Source: Patagioenas fasciata (Eukaryota; Chordata; Aves; Columbiformes; Columbidae). Taken from it: DNA of 64,000 bases. Position 1 is the first letter of the stretch; each line of letters starts with the position of its first letter. The notes below the pieces were generated by a model. The model worked only from the letters and a program-made list of their open reading frames with translations. It had not been told where the DNA came from and ran no database searches. Location: contig NC_092520.1 of assembly GCF_037038585.1 (NCBI RefSeq), positions 14,453,001-14,517,000 on the forward strand, given 5' to 3'. The translations under genes and the position numbers were made by a program. This document shows positions 40,020 to 48,383 of the stretch, in pieces.

Positions 40020-41975
40020 TTCACAGAATCACAAAATGGTTAGGGTTGGAAGGGACCTCTGGAGATCATCTAGTCCAACCCACCTGGTAAAGTAGGTCCA
40101 CCTAGAGTAGATTGCACAGGAATGTGTCCAGGTGGGTCTTGAATGTCTCTGGAGAAGGAGACTCCACAACCTCTGTAGGTAGCCTGTTCCAGGGCTCTGG
40201 CACAAAGTAAGGTAGTTTATTATGATGATGGAACCTTCTGTGCTTCAGTCTGTGCCCGTTGCCTCTCATCCCCTTGTTGGGCACCACTGGAAGGAGTCTG
40301 GTCCTCTTGACATCCACTCTTTAAATATTTATAAACATTTATAAGATCACCTCTCAGTTTTCTCTTCTCCAGGCTCGAGAGACCTAGCTTCCTCAGTCTT
40401 TCCTCATAAGAAAGATGATCCTGGTCCCTAAACATCTTCGTAGTCGGCTGCTGGATTCCCTTTAGTGATTCCTTGTCCTTCTTAAACTGAGGAGCCCAGA
40501 ACTGGACGCACTACTCCAGAGATGGCCTCAGCAGAGCAGAATAGAAGGGGAGGATAGCCCCCCTCAACCTGCTAGTCACAGTCTTCTTAATGCATGCCAG
40601 GATACCACTGGCCTCTTTGTCCACAAGGGCACATTGTCAACTCATGGTCAACCTGTTGTCAACCAGAACTCCGAAGTCCTTCTCTGCAAGGCTGCTTTCC
40701 AGCAGGTCCACCACTAATCTGTACTGGTGCCTGGGGTTATTCGGCCCCAGGTGCAGGAGCCTACACTTGCCTTTGTTAAACTTCATCAGGTTCTTTGCTG
40801 CCCGGTCCTCCAGCCTGTCCAGGTCTAACTGAATGGTAGCACAGCCTTCTGGTGTGTCAGCCCTTCCTCCCAATTTGGTATCATCAGCAAACTTGCTGAG
40901 GGTGCACTCAGTCTTTTCATCCAGGTTATTGATGAACAGGACTGGGCCTAACACTGACCCCTGGAGAACCCCACTAACTACAGGCCTCCAACCAGACTTT
41001 GCCACGTTGATCACAACCCTCTGAGATCTGCTATCCAGACAACTAATGATCAATCTCACTGTGCATTCACCCAGCCTGCATTTCTTGAGTTTGCCTACGA
41101 GGAGCTTGTGAGAGGTGTCAAAAGCCCTGCTGAAGTCAAGGTAGACAATATCTACTGCTCTTCCCTAATCTACCCAGCCAGTCATACCATCATAGAAGGC
41201 TATCAGGTTGGTCCCTTTGCTGAACCCGTGCTGATTACTCCTGATAACCTCCTTTTCCTCCACATGCCTGGAGATGACATCCAGAATGAGCTGTTCCATC
41301 ATGTTTGCAGGAATGGAGGTGAAGCTGACTGGCCTGTCATTTCCTGTGTTGTGCTTCTTGTCCTTTTTGAACACTGGAGTAACGCTGGCATTCCTCCAGT
41401 CCTCAGGCACCCCTCTTGTTCTCCAAGACCTTTCAAAGATGATGGAGAGTGGCTTTGAAATAACATCCGCCAACTCTCTTAGCGCTCATGGATGCATCCA
41501 ATCAGGGCCCATGGATTAGTGGATGTTCACTTTGTGTAAGCTATCTATAACCTGATCTTCGCCAACCAAGGAAAAGTCTTCCTTTTGCCATACTTTCTCT
41601 TCTATCTCCAGGGTCTGGGATACCAGTTTTAGCAGTAAAGACAGAAGCAAAGAAGACATTCAGTAACTCTGCCTTCTCTGCATCTTCTGTCACCAGGGCA
41701 CCCACCTCATTCAGCAGTGGACCTATCTTTTCCCTAACCTTCCTTTTGCTGCTGATATGCTTGAAGAAGCCCTTCTTGTTGTCTTTAACATCCCTGGACA
41801 GATTTAATTCCAAGTGGAGCTTGGCCTACCTCACCGCAACCCTGCATACTCTAAGAGGCACCTGACTTTCCTTCCAGGTGGTTTGTCCCTTTTTCCGCAT
41901 TACAGAAACATCTTCCTTCTACCTGAGTTTTGACAGGAGCTCCTTACTCATCCATGCTGGCCTCCTAAAGGGACA
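40020..41975 (-). mobile_element. Large CR1 LINE copy with decayed ORF2, opposite orientation
   Basis: About 1.95 kb of CR1 on the minus strand, 5'-truncated. The 3' end lies at 40,020 ('ttcacagaatcacaaaatgg' in reverse complement). Reading leftward on the minus strand, the blocks are a pre-RT segment (41,813-41,541, [20 protein letters not shown]), an RT block (41,473-41,165, VPEDWRNASVTPVFKKD), and the catalytic block (41,059-40,637, containing [11 protein letters not shown] and [15 protein letters not shown]). The tail follows (40,435-40,102, with EERLRKLGLSSLEKRKLRG and PWNRLPTEVVESPSPETF). Frameshifts and stops separate the blocks, so no protein is made. Its octamer end differs from the 34.4-36.1 kb copy, so the two belong to different sub-types. 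Confidence 0.95.
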
Positions 41976-44491
41976 CACAAACTATGGACAGTCTTGCCAT
42001 TCTCAGGGAACAGCCAGAAGCCAGAGGACATACCTGTAGAATCTCAGATCATTCCCAAATTATGCCCAGGAGTAGGCTACTGCATCATGCCCTTGATATC
42101 CACTCACTGTAATGGTTGTGTGTACACCGAGACCAAAGAGAGACACCAAAATTAGAGTGAGCTAAATCACACATGAGTTTTAGTTCCCCTTCTGCCAAGA
42201 AGGTTTGTATGCTGTATCCCCACAGCTGAACCCCAGTGGGAGCATTCTCCACACAGGTTTTTGTAGCTAGTACAGTTCAGAGCAAATATTGGGGATATTG
42301 GGGCTGAAATAAAGAGAAATAAAAAGAGAAAGTAAAGACTTATTCAAGTAATGAGACTGGACAGGTATGTATTTGATGCTTTTTTACTGTAAACAATTAG
42401 TAAGAAATTCTAGAAGGACATGCATATGAATAAACACTCAAAAGTGCAACCTGTCCATACAATGTATCCCTGCAAAGGCAAGGGGAGGAGTCATTCAGTC
42501 TGATTACAAACAAATCATTTTCTTGGTACTCAGATTTGAGATGGCTTTGTTTGCAGATGGCTGGGGTGCCTGCATTCATGTCCTAGTGGCATTTAAATCA
42601 TCCTTTAGTTCTAAAGTGCCCCAACATACATTGGGACATCTGTGGTATGTGCAACTTTGTATTCCAGTGTTTCAGCAGAGGCTCTAAGTCTGTATAAAGC
42701 CCTAGCAAATAGACAGCTGTGCATACAATTGCAACATTGACTCCCATTAGCAACTCTGGACAAAATGCTCATCTGCAGTTCTCAGTTAACCATGGAGGCA
42801 GGTAAATGGTAAGAAAGACCACACAAAGGTCTAGAGATATGGCTTTCTCCCTTTTGAATGCATAGTGATTTCTTGTTTGTTTTCAAAAGGTATTTGGGGT
42901 TTATTTTTTCATCTTTTTTTTTTTTTTTTTTTTTCCCCAAATCCCCTTGGTTTTTCCACACTGCAGAACTCAGAGCAGTTAAGAGTGTAATTACTTAGGG
43001 CAGTGATTGCTGAGGGTATCAAGTGAGGCTTTGCCCAGGTGACACTGCATCTAAAAGACTTCAAATGCCAGCTGGGTGAGCTGCACCTGAATTTCCATGC
43101 TTTGCTGATTCCTGCAACATCATTGCAAGACCTGCAGATCAGCCCTGCCATTCTTGCCCCTGTTGTGGCTGGCACCTGTATTTCTCCTTCTGAAGGGAGC
43201 TCGACCCCATTAGACATCACACATGGCTCAAGGATCAAAACAACAGAGGCTATTTAAGTATTTGCAGGTTTTGGAAAAACTGATTTCAAAGCCCTGGTGA
43301 TGACTGACAGAAAGGAGGGTGTTTGCTTCAGTCCAGACAGGGTTGATCTGCCAAAGATGCAAGAAAGGGATGTTTTATGTAGCTGATCTGGAGTTATTCA
43401 CCTGATGGAAACTGCAAGCCAGTCTTGCATGAGCAACAATGATGAGAGCGAGCATTCTGCTGTGTGCTGCAGACAAGAACTTGCACTGGCCACAGAGCAG
43501 CAGTGGGTGCTCCCTTCTTGGATGGAGCAAGTTGGTTCAGCATCGGTCTGCCAAGAATCAGGAGTTGGAGATAAAACCCGGAGGTTTTATGGGGTGGAGC
43601 ACACCGTCCAGCACATCCCTTGTGTCCCTCGCAGATGACATGCACCGCCATGCTAACATGCTCTGTGTAACCTGACATTCACATGCCAGCTCCGCCTTTG
43701 GGGACAGGCGACAGCTGGTGGGCATTTGCTCACGGAGCTGATGGGTGAGCCAGCAGGGCCTCCTGCCAGGGTTGGGATGGGTCTGGGGGCCATGCGGGGC
43801 TGCTCTGGTTAGCGGTGCACGGGTGGAATGGGCCAGTCAGAGCAGGAGGGCACGGTGTCTCTGTCCTCGCCTCCGCCGAGGTGGTGCTGGCGCTGGATCG
43901 TGGCCCTCGAAGCCACGAGCTCATCCAGAAAATCCAAGCAGCCAGAGCTCATCCAGAAAATTCAAGCAGCCAAAATAAATCTCCACCTACAAGGACAGTG
44001 AGAAAAAGTGCTGATCAAACCACGGAGGCAGGAACAGTCGTGACTTTATCCCCCATGTTTTGGGAAGTCCAATGAAAACGGGGTGTTGCTTTGGCCCCTT
44101 TTCAGCACATACAATACCATCAAGACACAGCAAGTTGTCAGAGATGTGCAGCGCCCCTTGGCCAGGCAGTGGGGCTCCGCAAGGAGCCCCTGGGAAGCTG
44201 TGATGTCCTTTCCAAAACCCAAGCAGCAGCATCCCTCACTGTTCCCTGCTAGAAACCCAGGTCTGAAGGAAAACACACTGCTTTTTTGTTGTCTGGTTTT
44301 CACTTCTCTCAATTATCTCAGGGGAAATCTGAGTTTTTTAAGAAGTATCTCGCTGTCTACAGCTACTTGTAATAACTCACTGCTTTGTCTTTGGCAGAAG
44401 TTTGAAAGATGGTCAGCAGAGTCTGCTACACACCTGGGCTCCTTGTTCTTCTTGCCTGCTTGGATTTCCTTAGATGTCCACCCTCAGTGCT
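41976..44491. other. Transition from AT-rich DNA to the GC-rich gene island
   Basis: The part at 41,980-42,350 looks like a decayed interspersed element, possibly an LTR, but it was not identified. A T tract lies at 42,914-42,934. GC content rises from about 43,000 onward. Short frames on both strands between 43,039 and 44,312 do not join into a recognised protein. Confidence 0.45.
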
Positions 44492-44581
44492 CTATTGCCA
44501 GCTTTCTTCTCGTCTGTGTTGGTTGCTCATCACTTGACTCTTCACATGCTGCTTTTCGCTTTCGGTCTTCTTGTGAAGAGC
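44492..44581 (-). CDS. RhoGAP gene, candidate last exon M
   Basis: After 'aaggttgccag', phase 0 reading from exon L gives 29 residues (ALHKKTESEKQHVKSQ...) and a TAG stop. The pyrimidine tract is poor. Another frame through the same bases also looks protein-like (EDRKRKAACEESSDEQ...). No polyadenylation signal was found nearby, so the 3' end is uncertain. Confidence 0.35.
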   Translation of the reverse strand, partial: ALHKKTESEKQHVKSQVMSNQHRREESWQ

Positions 44582-44676
44582 CTGGCAACCTTTCCATCCA
44601 ATAGTATTTGTTAGATGGGTAAAGCCGTTAACAACATGAATCCATTCTGCTCTTCATCAAAGCTAGCTCACGTTAC

Positions 44677-44731
44677 CTGCTCTCCCAGAGGAGCTCGTCG
44701 GGTCTTCGCTTTCCAGAGTGACTGGAGGCTC
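44677..44731 (-). CDS. RhoGAP gene, exon L (short C-terminal exon)
   Basis: A 55-base exon between 'catttccattgcag' and GTAACG. It is in phase from exon K and encodes SLQSLWKAKTRRAPLGEQ. It has no known domain. It is accepted because both splice sites are good and the phase (2 in, 0 out) is right. Confidence 0.6.
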
Positions 44732-45010
44732 CTGCAATGGAAATGTGTAAGTGAGGAGGTGGCAGGGAACTACCTGCCCAATATCCACCTCAGCTCTGAA
44801 AGGCACATCCCTTGGAAGGGTTTGCTCAGCTCAGCGGTGCCAGTTCTGGTAGGATCACCACACAAAGTGCAATGGCCAACCTGCATCAGCCTTACTCTAC
44901 ACTTCTGCAGAGATGCAGGCTGGTGGATGACCTTGCTTGTCCCTGTGGCAGCAGTCCCACCTTTGGAGGGGGGAGGCTTTTTTGTCACACTGTTTGTGGC
45001 CCTGACATAC

Positions 45011-45138
45011 CTCTGGGGTTTCTGCTCATGCCTCTGCTGCTGCAACTCCTCGGCCGAAGCACCGGCAAGCCCATCCTCCTCCTCCTCCTCAAACAGTTCC
45101 TCCTGGTGTTCAATGAGGAACTGCACCAGCTGCGTCAC
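45011..45138 (-). CDS. RhoGAP gene, exon K (end of RhoGAP domain)
   Basis: A 128-base exon between 'tgctgctgcgtgcag' and GTATGT. It encodes VTQLVQFLIEHQEELF, the last helix of the RhoGAP domain, then five glutamates and a Q-rich tail. The TCC/GAG-rich codons at 45,070-45,095 form a short imperfect repeat that could vary in length. It leaves in phase 2. Confidence 0.88.
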
Positions 45139-45283
45139 CTGCACGCAGCAGCAAACCATTGGTTTCCAGCCCGGTGGCTGAAAATGGGTCAAACAGCCCT
45201 TCCCACTCCTGACCCTCACTGCACTGCAAAGCTGCAGCTCTGGGGGCCCGGCAGGCTGCAACCGGCCTTCAAACACAGCGTAC

Positions 45284-45479
45284 CTTCCCTGTCACCTGCA
45301 CCAGGACGTCCAGGGGCAGCGAATCCTCCTCGGGTGGGCTGAGGAGGTTCGGCCCCACGCAGATGGCCAGGTTGGCAGCGGTCATCCTGCTGGTGCAGGT
45401 GTTGCTGCTGATAGTGCACAGCAGGGTGAGCAGCTGCTTGAGGAGGAGGAGGTTGGCTGTGGGGAGCTTGCTGGCCACC
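45284..45479 (-). CDS. RhoGAP gene, exon J (GTPase-binding core)
   Basis: A 196-base exon between 'aggaacaggaacc..tgcag'-type acceptor sequence ('gttcctgcag') and GTACGC, in phase from exon I. It encodes VASKLPTANLLLLKQLL, then SRMTAANLAICVGPNLLSP, then a short acidic stretch and LVQVTGK. The asparagine-containing N-L-A-x-x-x-G-P-N motif is the most conserved RhoGAP signature and contacts the GTPase. The CR1-rich surroundings have not broken this exon. Confidence 0.93.
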
Positions 45480-45863
45480 CTGCAGGAACAGGAACACGAC
45501 ATTAATAAAAGAGACGTTGTCACCATAGGTCTCCCAGGATGATCCCAGCCAAGCCCACCCAAGGGAAGGCTCCTTGGCCATGCCTGGTCCACAGCAGAGG
45601 GACTGCATTGGCTGAGATATGACTACCTCTCTCCCTGCCTGCTCTTCTTACCACAGTCCCTTTGTGGAGCAACCCTCAATGTCTGCGGGCATTGCCCCGA
45701 GGAAAGAAATGCTCCTCTGTGCCACTTTCCCCCAAAACCTGGCCGCACAGCCTCAAGAGGTGTCTGGCAGAAACACGTCTCTTTCAGGCAGCCTGTGGCT
45801 TTGCAGGCAAGTTTGGGACTCTGGCAGTGCCTGTGCAGCAGACAGGCTGCTGGCCACACTTAC

Positions 45864-45973
45864 TCCTTCAGCCTCGCCAGCCCCTCCTGCCTGCTGGTCT
45901 TCTGCAGGGCACTCATACAGTCCTCATATAACTCGTTCTGGAGGAGCTTGGAGGGGATCTTGTGGAGGAACTT
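45864..45973 (-). CDS. RhoGAP gene, exon I
   Basis: A 110-base exon between 'ccttgccattgcag' and GTAAGT. It encodes KFLHKIPSKLLQNELYEDC and then MSALQKTSRQEGLARLKE. The K/R-x-I-P-x-x-L-L segment is a core RhoGAP motif following the arginine finger. It leaves in phase 2, matching exon J. Confidence 0.9.
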
Positions 45974-46116
45974 CTGCAATGGCAAGGGCTGCGGGTCAGG
46001 CTGTGCCCAGCACTCAGGTTGAGCAGCAGCTCCTGGGTCTGGGCTCCTGCTGTGGCAGGTGCCCGTCAGCACTGGCAGAGCCGGGAGCTGCCGGGCTCCA
46101 TGTCAGCAGGGTTCAT

Positions 46117-46278
46117 GTTCAGGATGGTGGCCAGGAGGTGCACCGGCTGGCTTTCGAGCTGGACCCAGCCTACGCTGTCCAGGGCCTCCCGCAGCTCCCG
46201 GGAGGCGTGCTTGCCTGCCGCCAGCCGGAAGATCCCCTCCATAGATGGGCCGGGTTCCTGCAGGAGAGCCAGCAGGTC
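46117..46278 (-). CDS. RhoGAP gene, exon H (arginine finger; donor lost)
   Basis: A 162-base exon after 'ctgtcctcgcag', phase 0. It encodes DLLALLQEPGPSMEGIFRLA, then the helix HASRELREALDS, and then LESQPVHLLATIL. The R of GIFR is the catalytic arginine finger that enters the GTPase active site, and ELREAL is the conserved helix. Alignment to the next exon puts the boundary after ILN. The sequence there is AAC|ATGAAC, with AT where GT is required. The next usable-looking GT is about 50 bases further on and would add foreign residues. Reading through meets a stop soon after. Confidence 0.9.
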
Positions 46279-46413
46279 CTGCGAGGACAGAGGAGGACCT
46301 TGCTGGGCTGGAGCCAGCTTTGTCCTCAAGACCTATCTGGGTTCTCTCTGATCAGGACAGTGCACTTCCAGAGGAGCCAGCGGGATGGGGAGCCTCTGGC
46401 CAGGCTCGCTTAC

Positions 46414-46583
46414 CTGGATGGGCTGGGGCAGCGTGCCGTCCTGGCTGTAGAGAGCTGCCAGGGGCTGGCCAAACAGAAGCCCCCTGTCGCCAGAGCCTGA
46501 TGGCTTGGCAGCCTCTGTAGCAGACGGGGTCCCTCGCTGCCCAAAGGGCCAGGGCAGCCACCTCCTCCACCCGGGCGTCCCAC
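46414..46583 (-). CDS. RhoGAP gene, exon G (start of RhoGAP domain)
   Basis: A 170-base exon that ends with ...LPQPIQ|GTAAGC. The first part, RRWLPWPFGQRGTP, corresponds to the W-P-F segment ahead of the RhoGAP domain in TAGAP. The second part, GLLFGQPLAALYS then QDGTLPQPIQ, is the canonical opening of the RhoGAP fold. The acceptor is taken as CAG at 46,586-46,584, because that gives the correct phase from exon F. A second AG six bases upstream keeps the same frame and adds two residues. Confidence 0.88.
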
Positions 46584-46857
46584 CTGATGCTGAGGAGAAG
46601 AGAGTAAAGAGCTATTGAGGAGATGTGCCAGGTGAGCTCTCCTTGACCCTCTCAGTGCTGTCCTCCCACCACTGCACACAGGGGAAAAGCATCATTTGGG
46701 AGAAAGAGACCGTGGGGAATCAGGTCTCTCCTGCCACTGACCAATGGGGACAGACGGGCCCTGCGGGAAGGGCAGCCACAGCCCCAGTGCAGCACCGGTG
46801 CCCGTTTGCAAGAGGAGGACAGAAGGGCCATTCTGTCCCCATCTTCCCCAAACTCAC

Positions 46858-46927
46858 CAGCCGAGTGGCCAACTCCACCTTCGCTGCGGGATGGGACAAC
46901 AGGTGGTGGCCGCTGCTCTGCACCAGC
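46858..46927 (-). CDS. RhoGAP gene, linker exon F
   Basis: A 70-base exon between 'ttcttgcag' and GTGAGT. It is in phase from exon E and encodes AGAEQRPPPVVPSRSEGGV followed by GHSA, a proline-rich, probably disordered linker. It leaves in phase 1, as exon G needs. The sequence alone would not identify it; the splice signals and phase do. Confidence 0.68.
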
Positions 46928-47001
46928 CTGCAAGAAATGTTCTGTGTTCACCAAACCGCTGTTCTCACCACCACCGAGACTGCACCCCCAGCGATCCTCA
47001 C

Positions 47002-47055
47002 CTTTGCCTGGCTCTCCACCAGCCTCTCCAGGCTGCTGGCGTGCAGTGCCATGGC
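47002..47055 (-). CDS. RhoGAP gene, linker exon E
   Basis: An exactly 54-base, phase 0 to phase 0 exon between 'ttttccccttgcccag' and GTGAGG. It encodes AMALHASSLERLVESQAK. This matches the pattern of the N-terminal TAGAP helix (T-L-x-A-x-x-M-E-x-L-I-E-x-Q). Confidence 0.8.
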
Positions 47056-47153
47056 CTGGGCAAGGGGAAAAGAGCAGAGGGTGAGAAGCAATGCACCTGG
47101 AGCTGGGCTGGAGCAGCCTCTGGGGACAGAGCAGAGCCAGGAGGGACACTCAC

Positions 47154-47237
47154 AGCATTACAGCCCCTCAGCTCCTTCAGCAGCTGCTGAAGGAGGGCAT
47201 TTTGGTAACCCGGGCTCCCTCCACTCCTTCTGGTGGT
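47154..47237 (-). CDS. RhoGAP gene, linker exon D
   Basis: It ends with ...LQQLLKELRGCNA and a GTGAGT donor in phase 0. Two acceptors are possible. TAG at 47,240-47,238 opens with EGVEGARVTKMPS but then needs a one-base shift to reach LQQLLKEL. CAG at 47,232-47,230 gives 76 bases and an open frame throughout (start at 47,229). The C-terminal CNA joins smoothly to exon E and resembles the CNASKTL-type segment at the N-terminus of mammalian TAGAP. Confidence 0.68.
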
Positions 47238-47408
47238 CTATGCATGGGGAAGAGGAAAGAGAAGAGCTCTGTGACACCCAGCCCACCTTTTGCCTCCCCT
47301 ACCAGCACTTGGAGCACTTCCAAGCTGCCCCAGAGCAGTGGAGCGGAGAGCAGCGGCGGTGCTGAAGACGGGGCTGGGCAGGTGTTGGCTGGGCACAGCT
47401 GGGCTTAC

Positions 47409-47450
47409 CCAAGGAGCGCGCTGACCCACAGCTCCTTCACTGCCCGGCAG
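47409..47450 (-). CDS. RhoGAP gene, PH-domain exon C (terminal helix)
   Basis: A 42-base exon between 'tttctgcag' and GTAAGC. It encodes CRAVKELWVSALLG, which is the C-terminal helix of a PH domain with its nearly invariant tryptophan. It enters and leaves in phase 2, matching exons B and D. Confidence 0.82.
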
Positions 47451-47622
47451 CTGCAGAAAGAGAGGAGAAACAGCCTGAGTGCCCCTGCTCCCCAGCCTGT
47501 GGGCAGAGGTGGGTGCCAGCACAGCCCTGCCCCGTGGGGATGGCCACAGTCAGGACGAAGCCCTGTGGGGCAGAACAGGGGTGCTGCCCAGCCCTGTCAT
47601 GGGACGTGGCATCGAGACTCAC

Positions 47623-47786
47623 CGGAAAGTGATGACACAAAAGCCGCAGGACCAGATGAGGACAAGCGAGGTGGTGTGCTTGCCGTCCTCCTCCTCTGCG
47701 CCATCGCCAGCTGCCCCGTCCCGCTGCTCAGCACCCGCAGCTGGCCCAGGGACAGGCAGAGCTGCGGGCGTGGGGCACTGCCACAT
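47623..47786 (-). CDS. RhoGAP gene, PH-domain exon B (frame-broken)
   Basis: Bounded by 'ctctctgcag' and a GTGAGT donor. Read in phase from exon A, it starts CGSAPRPQLCLSLGQLRVLSSG, a PH-like strand. The recognisable downstream part, EEEDGKHTTSLVLIWSC followed by GFCVITFR, is in another frame. The exon is 164 bases. Entering and leaving in phase 2 would need a length that leaves no remainder after removing 1 and 2 bases, and 164 is one short. The simplest reading is a one-base loss in the G-rich run at about 47,720-47,740. The protein-like parts on both sides of that point argue that the split is real and not an intron. Confidence 0.75.
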
Positions 47787-47986
47787 CTGCAGAGAGGACC
47801 GGCAGGTAGTGACCCAGATGTGGCCAAGCCCCATGGCTCCCCTCTGGTGTCCCCCTACCACGGTCACAGCCGTGGGTGCATCCAGCACCAGGGTTCTGGG
47901 AGCCTGGGGCTGATCTCGGGATGTCCCTTCCCCGGTGCCAGGGCCAGTGCTTGGGAGGAAAGGCAGCTGGGCTCTGCCAGTCTTAC

Positions 47987-48097
47987 TGGAGCTTGGCGAT
48001 GACCAAGGTGTCGCTGAAGAGGAGGAGGTCCCTCTTCCTCGTCTCACGGCCCTGGGTCACCCGCACGCGCTGCCGGAGCAGTGGCTTGCTCTCGCCC
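47987..48097 (-). CDS. RhoGAP gene, PH-domain exon A (first recognisable exon)
   Basis: It follows an acceptor 'gagcag|cag|G' on the minus strand and ends with a canonical GTAAGA donor. It encodes about 37 residues, including RKRDLLLFSDTLVIAKL, the classic beta-strand pair near the start of a PH domain (basic residues, then L-F-x-D-x-L-V-I). PH domains bind phosphoinositides and place the protein at a membrane. It ends in phase 2. The preceding exon, which should hold the start of the PH domain, was not found between here and the CR1 at 48,384. An ATG at 48,109 lies just upstream but in a different frame. Confidence 0.82.
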
Positions 48098-48383
48098 CTG
48101 CTGCTCCATGTTGGCACAGAACTATTTCTGGGTCAGTGCCGGGTCAACACAGCATCGCATTCTAACCGCCCTGGTGGGGGAGGGACACTGGAGGCTCTCC
48201 CCACTTTGCCCACGTCTCTCTCATCCTGGGCAGCCCAGACCTGGGCACAGCACTGCAGGCCTGGCCTCTGCAGCGCTGAGCAGAGAGAAGGGTCACCTCC
48301 CTCTAGCTGCTACCAACGCTTTGCCCCATGCATCCCTGGGTACCACTCACCACCACCTTGGTGCATGGGCACCTTGCTGCCTC
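48098..48383. other. GC-rich DNA between the PH exon and a CR1; expected 5' exon not found
   Basis: The missing start of the PH domain should lie upstream of exon A. An acceptor-like 'cttctctctgctcag' occurs on the minus strand near 48,280, but the following frames stop or lack PH-like residues. I could not place an exon. Confidence 0.4.

Larger units (their letters stand above)
44492..48097 (-). pseudogene. TAGAP/ARHGAP20-like RhoGAP gene, probably decaying (13 readable exons)
   Basis: This is a Rho GTPase-activating protein gene on the minus strand. RhoGAP domains speed up GTP hydrolysis by Rho, Rac or Cdc42 at membranes and the actin cortex. In gene order it encodes a PH domain (exons at 48,097-47,409), a TAGAP-like linker (RGCNA, then SSLERLVESQAK, then PWPFGQRG) and a full RhoGAP domain (46,583-45,011). 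Splice phases agree at every junction from 47,409 to 44,677 except one. LFGQPL...LPQPIQ, GIFRLAAG, IPSKLL, LPTANLLLLK and NLAICVGPNLL mark the RhoGAP fold, and the arginine finger is kept. Defects are a one-base frame loss in the exon at 47,623-47,786, AT instead of GT at the donor at 46,116-46,115, and no recognised 5' exons or start codon. TAGAP is known to act in T-cell signalling; transferring that role to this copy would be inference. It may be a pseudogene, or a gene affected by assembly errors. Confidence 0.85.

Noticed and set aside
44083-45342. Overlapping plus-strand frames of 173, 188 and 176 codons
   Set aside because: They are antisense to RhoGAP exons K, L and M; each overlaps the others in different frames and none shows splice or domain support.
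45619-46500. Open frame of 293 codons on the plus strand
   Set aside because: It lies antisense to RhoGAP exons G, H and I and their introns. It is open because the GC-rich DNA has few stop codons. It has no domain.
47091-48002. Open frame of 303 codons on the plus strand
   Set aside because: It is antisense to the PH and linker exons. Low-complexity composition (S, G, P, R) is typical of an accidental frame in GC-rich DNA.
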